This document shows, piece by piece, positions 1 through 11,389 of a stretch of 64,000 bases of DNA. Source of the stretch: Malus domestica (lineage: Eukaryota; Streptophyta; Magnoliopsida; Rosales; Rosaceae). The notes below the pieces were generated by a model. That model saw only the letters and a program-made list of their open reading frames with translations, did not search any database and was not told where the DNA came from. Made by a program: the position numbers and the translations under genes. Each line of letters starts with the position of its first letter. Position 1 is the first letter of the stretch. The DNA lies in contig NC_091666.1 of assembly GCF_042453785.1 (NCBI RefSeq), positions 26,804,501 to 26,868,500 on the forward strand, read 5' to 3'.

Positions 1-209
1 GATTGGATGTGCGTTGATTAATGTTCTGGCGATATCCTCTGTAGCTTTGTCAAAACAAAATAATGTTTTTCAAATTCTTGCACAGCCAATTGCTATGTGA
101 TTATTGCTGCGGTATACCTGTTTCTGGTGTTAGTTTGTTACGTTTCTGTCAATATACTTATGCCATTGATGGTTGATTTTTCTTAAACAACGCCGTGCTT
201 GCTGTGCAG

Positions 210-398
210 CAAGAGAAAGAAAGAGCAATGGTGAATGAGATGGTGGGAAAGCTTACGAATGTGTGTTGGGACAAGTGCATCACTGGTACCCCCGGGAGCA
301 AGTTCAGTTCCAGCGAGTCCGCTTGCCTGGCAAACTGCGCCCGCCGATATCTTGATATGAGTATGATTATTATGAAGCGTTTTCAGAGCATGCAATGA
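210..398 (+). CDS. TIM8: TIM8, small Tim chaperone, last exon (5' part outside window)
   Basis: Small Tim proteins work in the mitochondrial intermembrane space, where TIM8-TIM13 complexes escort hydrophobic precursors towards the inner membrane. The exon opens after a pyrimidine-rich AG acceptor ending at 209 and encodes 62 residues starting QEKERAMVNEM. It holds the family's twin CX3C signature: CWDKC at exon residues 19-23 and CLANC at 39-43, 15 residues apart. Conserved TPGSKFSSSES lies between them, and the C-terminal helix ends in MKRFQSMQ. The N-terminal exon with the start codon should lie upstream of base 1. An in-frame GTG at 195 lies on the intron side of the acceptor and is not a start. 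The gene faces the palmitoyltransferase gene tail to tail. All four cysteines are present and nothing looks broken. Confidence 0.9.
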   Translation, partial: QEKERAMVNEMVGKLTNVCWDKCITGTPGSKFSSSESACLANCARRYLDMSMIIMKRFQSMQ

Positions 399-1208
399 AG
401 GCTTGGATGTTTTCCGGGCTTTCTCAATTCCTTGACTTGGTCCATTTTTTGCTTCTCAAATCAGTTAAATTCAGTTGAAAATGTTCTGTAATGTTGGCAA
501 CAGATTCTTCCCCCTTTCTTGAAACTATTGTATTCGATACCTCTATTGTGATCACCGTGATGAAAGCATTACATGTTGCGCCGGCAGCAGGGCTGTAAAT
601 TTGATGCTACGAGAGTTTGAAAATTTTTAGCGAGCAAAACACAAGTATGACTCAGAATCACGGGTATATCTACGAGTAAAGTAGTGGCCCGTCTGAAATG
701 CTTTTGTAGAAAAGCATTTTTGCTCATAAGTGCTTTCTGCAAAATCGTTTATTTATTTATTTTTTTGGAGGCACAACAAGCTTTTTAAGACAGATCCAAG
801 TGCTTTTTGAAAATGCATTTGGAAGCACCCCCTAGGAACCAATTGATAGGCGCTTGCTTCTCTTTGAAAGCACTGCAACTGCAACTGCCTTATAATCTAG
901 ATAGTAGAAAAACTTGGAGCATAAATGTATTTTTCCTGCCAAATGTCTCCAAAAGCACTTGTGGAGTTTTGACTTTTGAGAGTCCCCTTCAATCCTTTTA
1001 GATTTTTCTTTCCTATATTTAAAATTCAAAACTTTTTAAGTTTTATACGTTATAATTTTGAAAATAAAAAACAAAATTGCATTGGTTGCCTAAAAAGTAA
1101 AACAAATCACTCATTGCGTAAAAGGCCAATATCTTAGAATTCACACAAACTTTTCTACTCTCCTTCTATCACTCCATTCTCTCACAAACTTTTCCATCGG
1201 AGTTCAAG
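399..1208. other. Intergenic region; TIM8 3' UTR then AT-rich DNA
   Basis: No convincing gene. The first 200-300 bases are probably the TIM8 3' untranslated region. Bases 680-990 contain several scattered motifs of the type AAAAGCACTT in both orientations, as in the hAT-like MITEs elsewhere in the window, but I could not define ends or a target duplication. Confidence 0.4.
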
Positions 1209-1966
1209 ATGTCTGCGTACTTGAACCCCTGATACGGGGACAATGACGATATTGTACGCGTGATCACAGAGGACAAATCACGTAACTTTGAACCAGATGA
1301 TCAATCGCTTTCGGTTCATCAGGAGCTCTCAATTACTTGGAATGTGATGAGAAGCTACTATTCAGACTATGACGTCAACCAAAATAAGTACATAGTGAAT
1401 TTTACAGGTTTAATGGTGTACAAATACAATTCTCATCACTCACATTCGTTGTGGGAAATTGTATTCTCAATGACAATTGATCATACGGTATCCGAGCAGA
1501 TACGTTTCCCGTTCGTTTGGAATAGGTTGCGCTGGAAAAACAGCGGCGACAAAGTAAGATTAAAACCGTTAGGGAGCGTAATTAACATGATTGATGAAAT
1601 TATGTAGCGTCATCAAGGGCAAGCTGCCTTGGGACGCAAGAAGCTGGACATTCTTTTCACGTTTCATAAGAAAATTAAACTTTCGCATCAACAATATGAA
1701 CATTATCAAGAGCTCGAACGTGCTGTGATTGAGTCATTAGAAGAAGAAGTAGGTTCGGATCAAAGCCTGCAACTAAAGCATCAATTGAGTTCTTGGAGAA
1801 GTTGATAATCGACAAGAAGGTGTTGGAGATGGGAATGTGTGTGGTTTGCCCGGAAGAGATGTTGCGTGGATGTAAAGTCACTCGTTTGGCGTGCTCTCAT
1901 GCGTTTCATTCAGACTGCATCGCAAAATGGTTAATGATACGGCTTACTGATGATATAAGATCCTGA
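1209..1966 (+). pseudogene. Decayed RING-H2 E3 ubiquitin ligase gene, intronless
   Basis: The ATG at 1209 is followed after seven codons by a TGA. The same frame then stays open from 1233 to a TAG at 1605 and onwards to about 1765. There a one-base shift moves the similarity to another frame. That frame reads a helical segment (ASIEFLEKLIIDKKVLEM) and then the start of a RING-H2 finger: CVVC, an LxCSHAFHSDC core and IAKWL (about 1837-1932). The last CxxC pair of the finger is missing and the frame stops at 1966. RING-H2 proteins of this build pass ubiquitin from an E2 to a substrate; this copy cannot form the second zinc site. The N-terminal part matches no domain I know. Two stops, one shift and a truncated finger make it a pseudogene or relic. 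Confidence 0.7.
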
Positions 1967-2396
1967 TTTGAACACACGGTGTATGTTTTTGCTTCTGCAA
2001 ATCAGTTAAGTAAAAAAGTTGTGTTAATCTGGAAACAGATTTCATATTCTGATGAATGAAGTACATTTCATAGTGCTAGAAAATCTTTGTCCAGACAACA
2101 GGTAAAACAGAAAGGTGAAACAAATTTCGAACATACACGAAAAATTGCTTCCACATTTATACCATGAAAACTGAGGTGGTTAAATTACAGATGTGGTCAA
2201 AAGAAAAAAAAAAAAAAGATAAGACTCGTGATGGCTTTGCGCACATTGGAAAAAATTAACTGCTTGAGAGAGCTGTTCTTTCAAACTTCACACTTACATA
2301 CAGACAATATAACACAGCTTAACATTTTCAAAAGCTCGCGCAGCCTTTCCTTGTATTGTTTTCTTTAGTATAATAGCCTTCCTGTTCATCGAGTAT
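1967..2396. other. Tail-to-tail intergenic region and palmitoyltransferase 3' UTR
   Basis: Non-coding. It probably includes the 3' UTR of the palmitoyltransferase gene, which ends at 2397 on the minus strand. A 15-base A run at about 2204-2218 is the only obvious simple sequence. Confidence 0.4.
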
Positions 2397-5016
2397 CTAC
2401 AAACTTGTATGAGATTGTCTAATTTCTGGTGTCGACTTGCCATTGATACCATTTCCATCAGTGACCCGCTTTGAATCCCCAACTCCAGCAGCAAAAGCAA
2501 GAACTTCAGGTGCTATATCTATACTTCCACTCCTCCTTCCCCAACTAGAACGTCTTGGATGCGAGGCAACGTGTCTCTCTGTGCTCTCTGTTCGGAGACT
2601 CCTGCTTAAATCTTGGGACCTATCAGCCTCACTCACTCGGGGGCCCTTGTTTACTCCATCATCGTTGCTAAATTGCCCTTCATAATCGCCCATCTCTCCT
2701 GAAGCGTCATTCCAGAATGGCTTCCTCCCCATCTCTATGTCACTCATGGCTCTCCCTATGACAGGACTAACAAAGTTGGCGCCTACTGGTGCAGGAAGAA
2801 CAGGATCTTTTGGAACTTTTGCCCTGAAATTGTTCTTGGATGGAGAAATACTAGTGCAGAATACCTCCATGAAGTTCTTAATTGTGCCTTTGTTGAATGG
2901 GTTCTCTCGTCCATCATACCGGTATCTAAAGTTTTCATAAGTAGACTGCCAATGCACAACAAAATAGAACTCTAACGTTACAAGATTGGAAAAAAAAAAA
3001 CATGAATTCAAAAGTATAGATGGATCTACATGAATAAGCATCACCACACACAGCACAGCAAAATTGTTTAATGAATGAGTTTCTAACCTGGTTCATACTG
3101 ATGAGGTATGAGTGGAACACAGTAAGACCGCCGACAAACCAAAAGGCAATGAAACTGTAAATAATGAGCGCAATGGAGGCAGGAGTCTTTATTAGCGCTT
3201 TCCAAATTGATATATCCTCGCCGTGCATGATCCTCACAACGTAGACCCAGCAAAACCCCTGTACATATAAGCAAAGAAGAGTCGCAGAGAACACGAACAT
3301 GAAGAAGAACCTGTAGTTCCGCTGCACACAGAAATCAAAGGCAGGTTTACATAAATTTGAGCAATTGTTTTGAGTTTTTGCGATTCTTCTAATCAATTAT
3401 AAATTAGTCATCCAATCAAACTAAGCACCTCCGCAGAATTGAAAATATTAATAGAAAAGCACCAAAGTTTAGATCCTGAAAGAATGTCCCTTACCAATCC
3501 AATACATTGGCCAACCCAAGGGCAGTGATGGTCGAATCGCTGCACGCAGTTATTGCATATGGAACAGTGAGAACAACGAGGAGGTCTGTAAAGCATGCAG
3601 GTGTCACAGTATTTGATCTTCACAGTAATACCATTGATAACTACTTCCTTTATGCGTGGAAAACGTGACTGTTGCGATTCGCTTGACCCACTCTCCATAC
3701 TCGCATCATAATCCTCTGGCTCTGGAGGGCAAATATTACGAGGTACTATACCAGGATCTCTTCCTGAGGTTAGCATAAGAAAAACCAAAACCTGAGAAAA
3801 CAAATACACACGCTTCCATTCGTCAGAACACAACTTGTTGCACCAAACTTCAGAAATTTGACCATCATAATTCTCGTTGGCAGTTCATAGTTCAGGCATT
3901 CATGAAAAGAGAGTGTCGAATAAGTAGAAAACTACTATCACAAAAATCATGACATTCAGTTATACTAATAAGCTATGCCTTAGTAAATTCCAAGCTTGTG
4001 CGTTGAGCAAATGCGTATACATACAATCTTATTAACCACTACAACAGAATTCAAATAGGAAAAGGACTTACAAGTAGCGTCCATAGAGAAACGGCAACAA
4101 TTACTGAAATTCCCAAGTGATCAATGAGTTTCCTTCCTACGAAGATGCAGAAAACTGCAACAGGCACTGTAAGTAGGAATACTGTTAACGGAAGAGATCT
4201 AACATCGGGTCCAAATATAAGCCTTCCACCAAGTAAAAATATCTGCAGAATAAACAGCCAACAATGTGTTTGAGTAAACATAAACGCATAACAAAGGATG
4301 CATATGCTGCCACTTACAAGGAAAGACAAACCAAACGAAAAGCTTAAATGCCGAATAGTCAAATCGTCATATATTTGAAAGGATATCCTCCCCTTATGCT
4401 ACAACATGATCAATAAGCATAAGTTTCGGTCTCTGAGGATTGTATGGTTAAAGGGTATGCTGGGAATGCCAAAGCAGAGACCTAAACCGTAAACTCAAAG
4501 ACGAACAAGATAGCGTGCCCGCCTCCTTGCATTCGAGTTTGAATCTCCTCCAATAAAGTAGAGTAGTTCATAATGTCGTCTTGCCAAAATATAAAAAGTA
4601 AAAATTGGACATAATCCCCAGTTTTCCAAGAAATAATTAAAGCTAATTTGTGTCCGGTCAATCACCAAACAAATTACCACTTCTTAAAAGCAGTCACAAC
4701 CCAAATCAATCAACACAATTTTGCATCTTTCAACACCTTCCTAATAAAAAAGCAATCACCTTTCAATCGAACACTCAAAAAAAAAGAAACCCCTTTCAAT
4801 TTCAGCAACTGGGTAACTCCAAGATTCCCCAAAAGTGAGCAAAATCAAGAAAAAGAAAACAAAACTTCACATATGAAAAACAAAACCCAAGTGAGAGATT
4901 TAGCTTACGTTGCTGCCTTTCCAGGTCTTGTAAGTCCTGACCAGCTCCTGCCCACCGGCTGCAGCGCCGCCTTCAGGGGAGGGCCGATGGCGGTGACGCG
5001 ACTCCGCATCCATCAT
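2397..5016 (-). CDS. DHHC-type protein S-acyltransferase (palmitoyltransferase), five exons, complete
   Basis: Exons on the minus strand are 5016-4909, 4242-4072, 3791-3495, 3321-3088 and 2945-2397. All introns are GT-AG and phase 0, giving 452 residues. The enzyme attaches palmitate to cytosolic cysteines of membrane proteins. Visible in order: a Ser/Arg/Gly-rich N-terminus ending [11 protein letters not shown]; two membrane segments in exon 2 and early exon 3; a DPG motif (about 105-107); the cysteine-rich domain with [15 protein letters not shown] and the catalytic DHHC at about 180-183; two more membrane segments in exon 4; and a long Ser/Arg-rich cytosolic tail. The TTxE motif reads STYE at 271-274. 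Domain order and the [13 protein letters not shown] block match the plant PAT subgroup that includes Arabidopsis At4g24630-type enzymes. The first of two adjacent ATGs (5016, 5013) was taken as start; either would work. Confidence 0.93.
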
Positions 5017-5375
5017 GTGCTCTTCGGGGGTGGGCGTGGGGGCTTGCGTCAAAGGAAACGAAATAATTGGAAAAGTAAGAAGCAAAAGTCAAAGAAAGGT
5101 TGGTTGTTTAGTGGTGCGCTGTAGTTGACTTTTCCACAATCAGCATCATCCTCTGGAAGACTGAATAGTAAAAAAATCAGAAGAAGCTCTCTCTCTCTCT
5201 CCCAATTGGTTTAAGGCATGAAGTGTCAGATTCCGGCAACTGCTGGAGGAGGAGAGAGAGATAAGCGGTCAAGTCTTGCAACTACGTCTACAAATTCAAT
5301 CATACACCATGCACATGTAATTATGTGACGTATAGTATCATCCCATTATGATATGAGTAATGTTATTTATATTAT
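5017..5375. other. Promoter and 5' UTR region of the palmitoyltransferase gene
   Basis: This is the upstream side of the minus-strand palmitoyltransferase. It contains a short CT run (5187-5200) and a GAGGAGAGAGAGA stretch (5248-5261), typical of plant 5' leaders. No TATA box stands out at a convincing distance. Confidence 0.35.
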
Positions 5376-5631
5376 GTTTTTGTACCACATTTTCATATTA
5401 TCTTAGGTGGCATTTGATGTGGACAAGCACATGATTTGAATTAATCAGATTTTTAAATTTAGTTCATTATTTAATAAACTAATAATTAAGAAAAACTAGT
5501 TAATTAAATGATGATTGTGGTATACGAGGAATCATTCTCCTTCATTACCTTGGGTTTTGCAAAATTTTTAAATGATGTGGTTGTCTACATCAGATGTCAC
5601 CTAAGGTGGTATAGAAATATGGTATAAAAAC
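5376..5631. mobile_element. MITE with about 55-bp terminal inverted repeats
   Basis: The first 55 bases (GTTTTTGTACCACATTTTC, then a TTAGGTGGCATTTGATG block) recur inverted at the right end (CATCAGATGTCACCTAAGG, ending GGTATAAAAAC). The middle is AT-rich and non-coding. No clear target duplication was found, so the class is open. Confidence 0.7.
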
Positions 5632-5641
5632 ATGGGAGCAG

Positions 5642-5998
5642 TTTTGCTCACCACCATAAACTATGTTGTATGCTCACTATACACCTAATCAATTGACACG
5701 TGTTCTTTCACCTAACTCTAGTTAACTTTCACATTAAATGTTAGTTTTTCAATTTTGAAAAAAATTAACCAAGATTAAGTGAAATGAAACGTGTTAATTG
5801 ATTAGGTGTATGATGAGTATACATAATAATTTATGTTGGTGTGACACGTGTCATTTCACTTAATTTTGGTTAATTTTTTTTTAAAATTAAAAAACTAACA
5901 TTTAATGTGAAAGTTAACTAAAGTTAGGTGAAAGAACACGTATCAATTGATTGGGTGTATAGTGAGTATACGTCATAGTTTATGATGATAAGCAGAAA
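5642..5998. mobile_element. Fold-back MITE with long nested inverted repeats
   Basis: The left arm (ACCATAAACTATG, then CACTATACACCTAATCAATTG, then a block containing TTCTTTCACCTAACTC) returns inverted in the right arm ending CATAGTTTATGATGA, giving arms over 100 bases long. A second, inner inverted repeat (GTGAAATGAAACGTG against CACGTGTCATTTCAC) lies inside. It is non-coding and would form a long hairpin RNA if read through. Confidence 0.75.
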
Positions 5999-7570
5999 TG
6001 CTTCCATAAAAACATGGTATGAATATCTTTATACGGGTAAGTGGCTGTTGTGAGGAAAAACCGTCAAAGTCAGTTAGCATGATTCGTCTCTCTCTCCTGT
6101 CAAAACATGGATTTTCTGATGCCAAAAACCATATTTGATTCGGGGTTTTGGGCTGCAAGAGATCTTGGGCACTTTGCAGGTGTTTGTCTTATGGGCCTGA
6201 CTTATTCGTTTCAGACTTAAGGCCCCCTTATGTGAGCACGCGAAGGTAGAGAAAAATGATTTTTCCGCCTTGTATTTTGGATTGAATTGGAAATGGTTGT
6301 ACCTATATTGGATTATCGATTTTAATTAAATTCAAAAAACCAAATGACGTCAAGTGTTGGTATACGTATACCTTTTCGAGTCTAGCCACTTACTTTGTGG
6401 CTTGACATTCTGAAATAAGGGTTTTCGTTCCGTCCTCCACCCAATCCCCTTAATTGTTCGAAGGTCTGTCACATCGCAATAGTTGGAGAAGTCGGGCATT
6501 CATCTCATCAACACGTGCACAAATACTTGTCCATTTTGCGATCTCTCCTACATTGCCCAATTAAAGGGTTTGACGGGTGCCACATTTGGTACTCCTTTGG
6601 TGATTTGTGCAATAAACAATCAAATTGAAGATCATCAAGTCATCAATAAATAATCTAATAAATTGACCCATTTTGGTAACAATCATGATCTTCGTAATTA
6701 ATTGTTTATTTATTTGATATATTTGGATGACTATACAATCTTCAAATTTAATTAAATTTTCATAAAAATCGTCTCAACAATTCTGATAAGAACATAATTA
6801 GATGATGAAGAGACGCTGATTATATTGAGCTAAATTATTGGACTTTATTTGTTGTTTACTTTTTTAATGATTAACCGTCATGTGATTGGCACATGATTTT
6901 TCTTTTTCTGAGAAAAAATTGGTTGAAAATGGTAGAGAAGACATTGGTGATTTAAACAGAGAAATGCTAACAAGACTGCTGAGGACTAGTAAATTTAAAG
7001 AAAATTTTGACAAATACTTCAATCAAACCCTATATCAATTTATCCACACCATGAGAAGTCTTTTAATTATATGCCTTTAATCCTTTGAGGGGTAATGCTG
7101 TCAGAAAGACTAATTTTTATAACTAAATATTGTAAACCATATAACGTGGTTATTGATGATTGGATTATTACTTAAATATTGATTAATGTGCTTAAGTGTC
7201 ATTGAATGATAATGCTAGAGAGACTAGCTTCTTAAACCAAATTTTATAAATCATATGACTTGATTATTGATAATTGAATCATTATTAAATATTGATTAAC
7301 ATGTTTATTTCCTATTAGTGACACATCATATTATTTGCAAATTTAGTATAAAATTTTGATCTCCCTACCATATAATTCAAAGGTCTAGAATTGAAAAATT
7401 GGCGCAACAAAAATTTACAAAAAGAGAAAGAAAAAAACCCTACAAATACATGAGTCGTTCCTAATGATCACGACCTATAATTTCTTTAGCTGCAATTGAT
7501 TGAGTGCTTCCTTTCTTTATCCTTTTAACTTGGTCTTGCGTATCCCTCACTCTAAGCCTTCCCCAAAAAC
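5999..7570. other. Intergenic region upstream of receptor kinase copy 1
   Basis: No gene is seen. Bases 6991-7170 are repeated at 14701-14880. Bases 7207-7570 are repeated at about 18224-18579. These are the 5' flanks of receptor-kinase copies 1 and 2, so the duplicated block included at least 0.5 kb of upstream DNA. The last 180 bases, with a conserved GAGTCGTTC block, are the likely promoter and leader of copy 1. Confidence 0.5.
6991..7170. repeat. Segment shared with 14701-14880 (cluster duplication)
   Basis: Both copies share AGAAAATTTTGACAAATACT, then ATCTATTTATCC-like and TTTTAATTATATGC blocks, then CAGAAAGACTAATTTTTA and CATATAACGTGGTT in the same order, with scattered substitutions. 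In the second location the following sequence is displaced about 3.3 kb by inserted DNA. Confidence 0.75.
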
Positions 7571-10500
7571 ATGCATACCCTTCTGCTTCAATTTTTGCGT
7601 CCTTTCCTTTTGCTCACTTCCTTTATTTCAATCAACTTTGAGTTATATTTATGTGCAGATAATGAAGCGTACTCAAACTGCAGCGAAGCCATCATCAACT
7701 GCGGGGGCATCTCGTCAGACGTCGTGTACCCGTTTTGGGGTGTAAACAGACCCTATTACTGTGGTCAACCTGGGTTTGAGGTCCAATGCCTAGACAGCGT
7801 TCCCGTGTTCAGCATGTGGAATATCGACTACAGAATTCTCGAAATGAATTCGAGTAGTTGTCCATGGACTATTAAAGTTGCTCGGCAGGACTATTGGAAA
7901 ACTATCTGTCCTCCCACTTTTGTTTACACCAACATCAACTCCTCTCTGTTTGATTATGCTTCCGGGCTTGAAGACGTGACCTTTTACTACGTATGCAGTG
8001 CAAATACGGGTACTACTATCCCGGGATTTAATTTTAATTCCCAATCCTGCAGTAATAACATGAGGGGCATCACTAATTCGAAGACGACTAATCAGGGCGG
8101 TCGCGGATTTGATGTTAATACGTATGTCACAAGAAATCCCGGATTTGATCCAGTTGCGACTGGCCTATGTACGTACAGGGTCAGTGTTCCGGTTTTTACA
8201 ACAGCTGTTCTTGCTCTAGAGTCCAATCGAACGACTATCCAGGACGCGATAGATGGGGGTTTTGAATTGGAAATTAAGATTGATGATGATGAATGCGACA
8301 GTTGTGAGGTATCAGGAGGAAAGTGCGGGTTTAACATTACTAGTGGTGGATTCAGTTGCTTTTGCCATGATCGGGATAATGAAAATGCAACCACATGCAA
8401 ATCAACTTCAACTGAGTCATCAGGTACGTTATGTATTCCTTTTAAAATTGTCATCAGGTACGTTATGTATTCCCTTTAAAATTTTAAAGTCCACTGAATT
8501 AATCAAGGACTAATGGTACCTTATTTTAGGGTTCTAGAATTATGCTTATCTCACCGCAATCGATTAATTACGAGGAACCTAGCATGCATTAGATTTTCAT
8601 GCGTTGATAAAATTAGATGGAGTTATTAACTACATTGAAAAAGGTATGAAACTATCTAAATTATAGTGAATACGAGAAGAAGAAGATGAAAGTTTAGAAG
8701 GAAATGACAGCTTGTATTAATATCTTCTGAGTTGAATAGATTACAAAAAATAAGATAAGTGTTTCCAATTTATAGTAGCCTATCAAACTAACTCTACAAC
8801 CTTCTAACAAACTCTTCTAATAATAGCTTTCATGTACACACCACTCTCAATTGGTAGTAATGCTTACCATCCTACTAAAGACCAACTTCAATGGCTAGGG
8901 TTAAAACCTAAATTTTTAGCCTAGAAAATTAGGTTCTAACTCAGAAACTGTTTTTATTCTCTAATAGTTTTGGCTTAAAATTTTAGCCTGAAATTATGAA
9001 AGAATGTTTTTAGCATTTTTTTTCAGTAACTTTTTTAAAAATAAAATTATAATTTAATTTTATGAACATTTTAACCTAAAAATATAAATATTAAAAATCA
9101 CTAAACCTACCGCATTCTTACACATATGCATCACATGGAAGAATATGGAAACCCACACAACCTACCCCATTCTTAAACAAAAATAGGTAGGTGGGTAGAA
9201 AGAAAAAAATGAATAATTGTTTGGCAAAAGTTGTAGGTATTTATAGAGTTTTTAGGTGAATTTTGATTTAAATAATTTTTTTATTGTTTTAGCTATTGGA
9301 TTTAATTTTGAGCTTTAAATGTTCTTTTTTACGGTTAGATTTGCTCATATTCAATCTCAACCGTTAAATTTAATGTATTTATAATATTTTTTAAATTAAA
9401 TTTTAACCAAAGGTCCAACCATGTGGACCGTCCTATAAAAAAAATAGTCAATCTTTTTGCAAGTGGCCAACAACATAGAGCAACTGGGTCCCAACCACTA
9501 ACCTTGGCTCATTTTTTGGGTTAAATTTGGCTCAAAAATAAGTTATAACCCAAACTCTTTTAGGATCTTAGTTAAAGCGACTAAATTGATCTGTTATTTA
9601 GTTAGTAATTAACGTCAATATGTTCCATACATCTTGCCAACTTAATAATTTTATCAAATGACTCAAATCTACATTCGATATACGTTTGCAAGTTACAATA
9701 CTTATCATCAATTAACCTTGATCTGTTGCAGGTTCAAGTTCATCGTCACGTGAGAAAATAGGTACGTACTATACGTATACGTGCATGTGATGAATAACAA
9801 ATAATATACAAGTTTCTTCAGAATTTTTGTATTTATATGCCTTTCTGTGGTCGAATAATTCATGAAATCATAACTTCAACGATTTTTTAACGTAGGTTTT
9901 TCGGTTCGTGTTTCTGGGACCACAGTACTAATTGTTTGTGTAATATGCTTAACGAGGAAAAGAATCGTAATGCTCTTCAAGAAATATAAAGGGGAAAAAA
10001 TTGATGTTGAGGCCTTTATATGGAGCCGTGGATCACTTACTCTAAACCGGTATAGTTATTCAGATGTGAAGAAAATGACAATCTCCTTCAGAGATACAAT
10101 AGGTAAAGGAGGATTTGGCACTGTATACAAAGGAAAACTACCCTACGATGGACGTATTGTTGCAGTGAAAGTCCTTTGCGAGTCCAAGGGTAACGGAGAA
10201 GAATTTATCAATGAAGTTGCTAGCATTGGTAGAACTTCCCATGTCAACATAGTCACTCTTTTCGGATTCTGTTACGAAAGGGACAAAAGAGCTTTGATTT
10301 ATGAATTCATGCCTAACGGATCTCTTGATAGTTTCATACGTAAGCAAGGATCCGATATTGAAAAGTGTCGCTTGGGGTGGAAGACATTATCTGAAATAGC
10401 AGTTGGTGTCGCGCGAGGACTAGAGTACTTGCACCGTGGTTGCAACACGAGAATTTTGCATTTTGACATAAAGCCGCAAAACATTCTTTTGGACAAAGAC

Positions 10501-11025
10501 TTTTGCCCGAAAATCGCTGATTTCGGTCTTGCCAAACTATGCAAAGTGAAGGAGAGCATTGTGTCGATGTTGGGCACAAGAGGAACTGCAGGATACATCG
10601 CACCTGAAGTATTTAGTCGGAGCTTTGGAGGAGTGTCTCACAAGTCTGATGTGTACAGCTACGGAATGCTGGTTCTCGAAATGGTTGGAGCAAGAAAGAA
10701 TTTGGATTCCGGAGTGTCTCATACGAGTGAAATGTTTCCGCATTACGTTTATAAAGTTCTAGAGCTAGAGAACAATGAGAATGTTTTTGGGGCTATCAGT
10801 GCGGAGGAAAATGAAATAGCAAGAAAGATGGTGTTGATAAGCATGTGGTGCATTCAGACCATTCCTTCTGATCGGCCATCGATGAGCAAAGTGGTAGAGA
10901 TGTTGGAGGGACCCCTTCAATCCTTGCAAATTGCACCCAAGCCCTTCTTGTCTTCACCTACAACAGCTGCAGAAGACTCTACGAGTACATCCCAACAGTC
11001 TGATGAAGCAAACCAGGGCAACTAG
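7571..11025 (+). CDS. LRK10L: LRK10-like receptor kinase, copy 1 (three exons, apparently intact)
   Basis: Exons 7571-8423, 9732-9761 and 9896-11025, all introns phase 1 and GT-AG, give 670 residues. It is a plasma-membrane receptor with an extracellular GUB_WAK_bind and WAK-associated ectodomain and a cytosolic Ser/Thr kinase. Visible in order: a signal peptide (about 1-28); cysteine-rich ectodomain with [21 protein letters not shown] and a C-terminal [14 protein letters not shown]; a short serine linker encoded by the 30-base exon 2; one membrane helix (about 300-315); and a kinase with P-loop GKGGFG (364-369), Lys386, Glu401, HFDIKPQN (catalytic Asp485), DFG (503-505) and APE (530-532). 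The family usually has HFDIKPHN. Length and all key residues fit an active member. The ligand is unknown; wheat LRK10 relatives are linked to disease resistance. The start matches copies 2 and 3. Confidence 0.92.
8417..8484 (+). repeat. 34-bp tandem duplication of the exon 1 splice donor
   Basis: The block beginning TCATCAGGTACGTTATG occurs at 8417-8450 and again at 8451-8484 with only one or two differences. Both copies hold a CAG-GTACGT donor, so exon 1 of copy 1 has two competing donors 34 bases apart. Use of the second one would shift the frame. Copy 2 has a single copy of the block. Confidence 0.85.
8424..9731. other. Intron 1 of receptor kinase copy 1
   Basis: 1.3 kb of AT-rich, non-coding DNA. 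Bases 8440-8850 match the sequence after the copy 2 ectodomain (21504-21880). Bases about 8870-9560 have no counterpart there and look like inserted DNA, but I could not define ends. Confidence 0.5.
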
Positions 11026-11389
11026 ATTTGTTAGCAGCTCTTTGGTAATTAGGAATTCCAGATGAATTTGAATTGTACGAAAACTTTTCTTTGAGAAATG
11101 AAATCTCTTTTCATGATATTATATATGAATAACCTTTTCTTAACACAGAAACCGCGTAATAAGGTTAGGGTCTAGCATGATATTTTTTTTATTTTTTATA
11201 TATGTATATAACATGTTTCCTTCTAATTCTGCTCAATAAAGTACACTAACTAGCTAGTCGCGATACTTTCTTCTTAATGTCGGAGGAGGTTCATCCGACC
11301 TCCCTCATCCATGATAGATCTAGCTTGAGTTTGACTGCGCCACCGAAACCAACCACACCGAACAGTAGTTTCTGTGGACGGACTGTGAT
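11026..11389. other. 3' UTR and flank of receptor kinase copy 1
   Basis: It contains a block with TCAATAAAGTACACTAAC (polyadenylation-like AATAAA at about 11235) followed by GTTTGACTGCGCCACCGAAACC. The same block follows copy 3 (35580-35735) and, interrupted, copy 2 (21900-22660), marking the 3' edge of the duplicated unit. Confidence 0.6.

Noticed and set aside
680-990. MITE of the AAAAGCACTT type
   Set aside because: Scattered motifs only; no terminal repeats or target duplication could be fixed.
10138-10743. Several antisense open frames across the receptor kinase exon (and the same at 34583-35204)
   Set aside because: They mirror kinase codons, appear equally in both copies and have no family features; they are shadows of the kinase.
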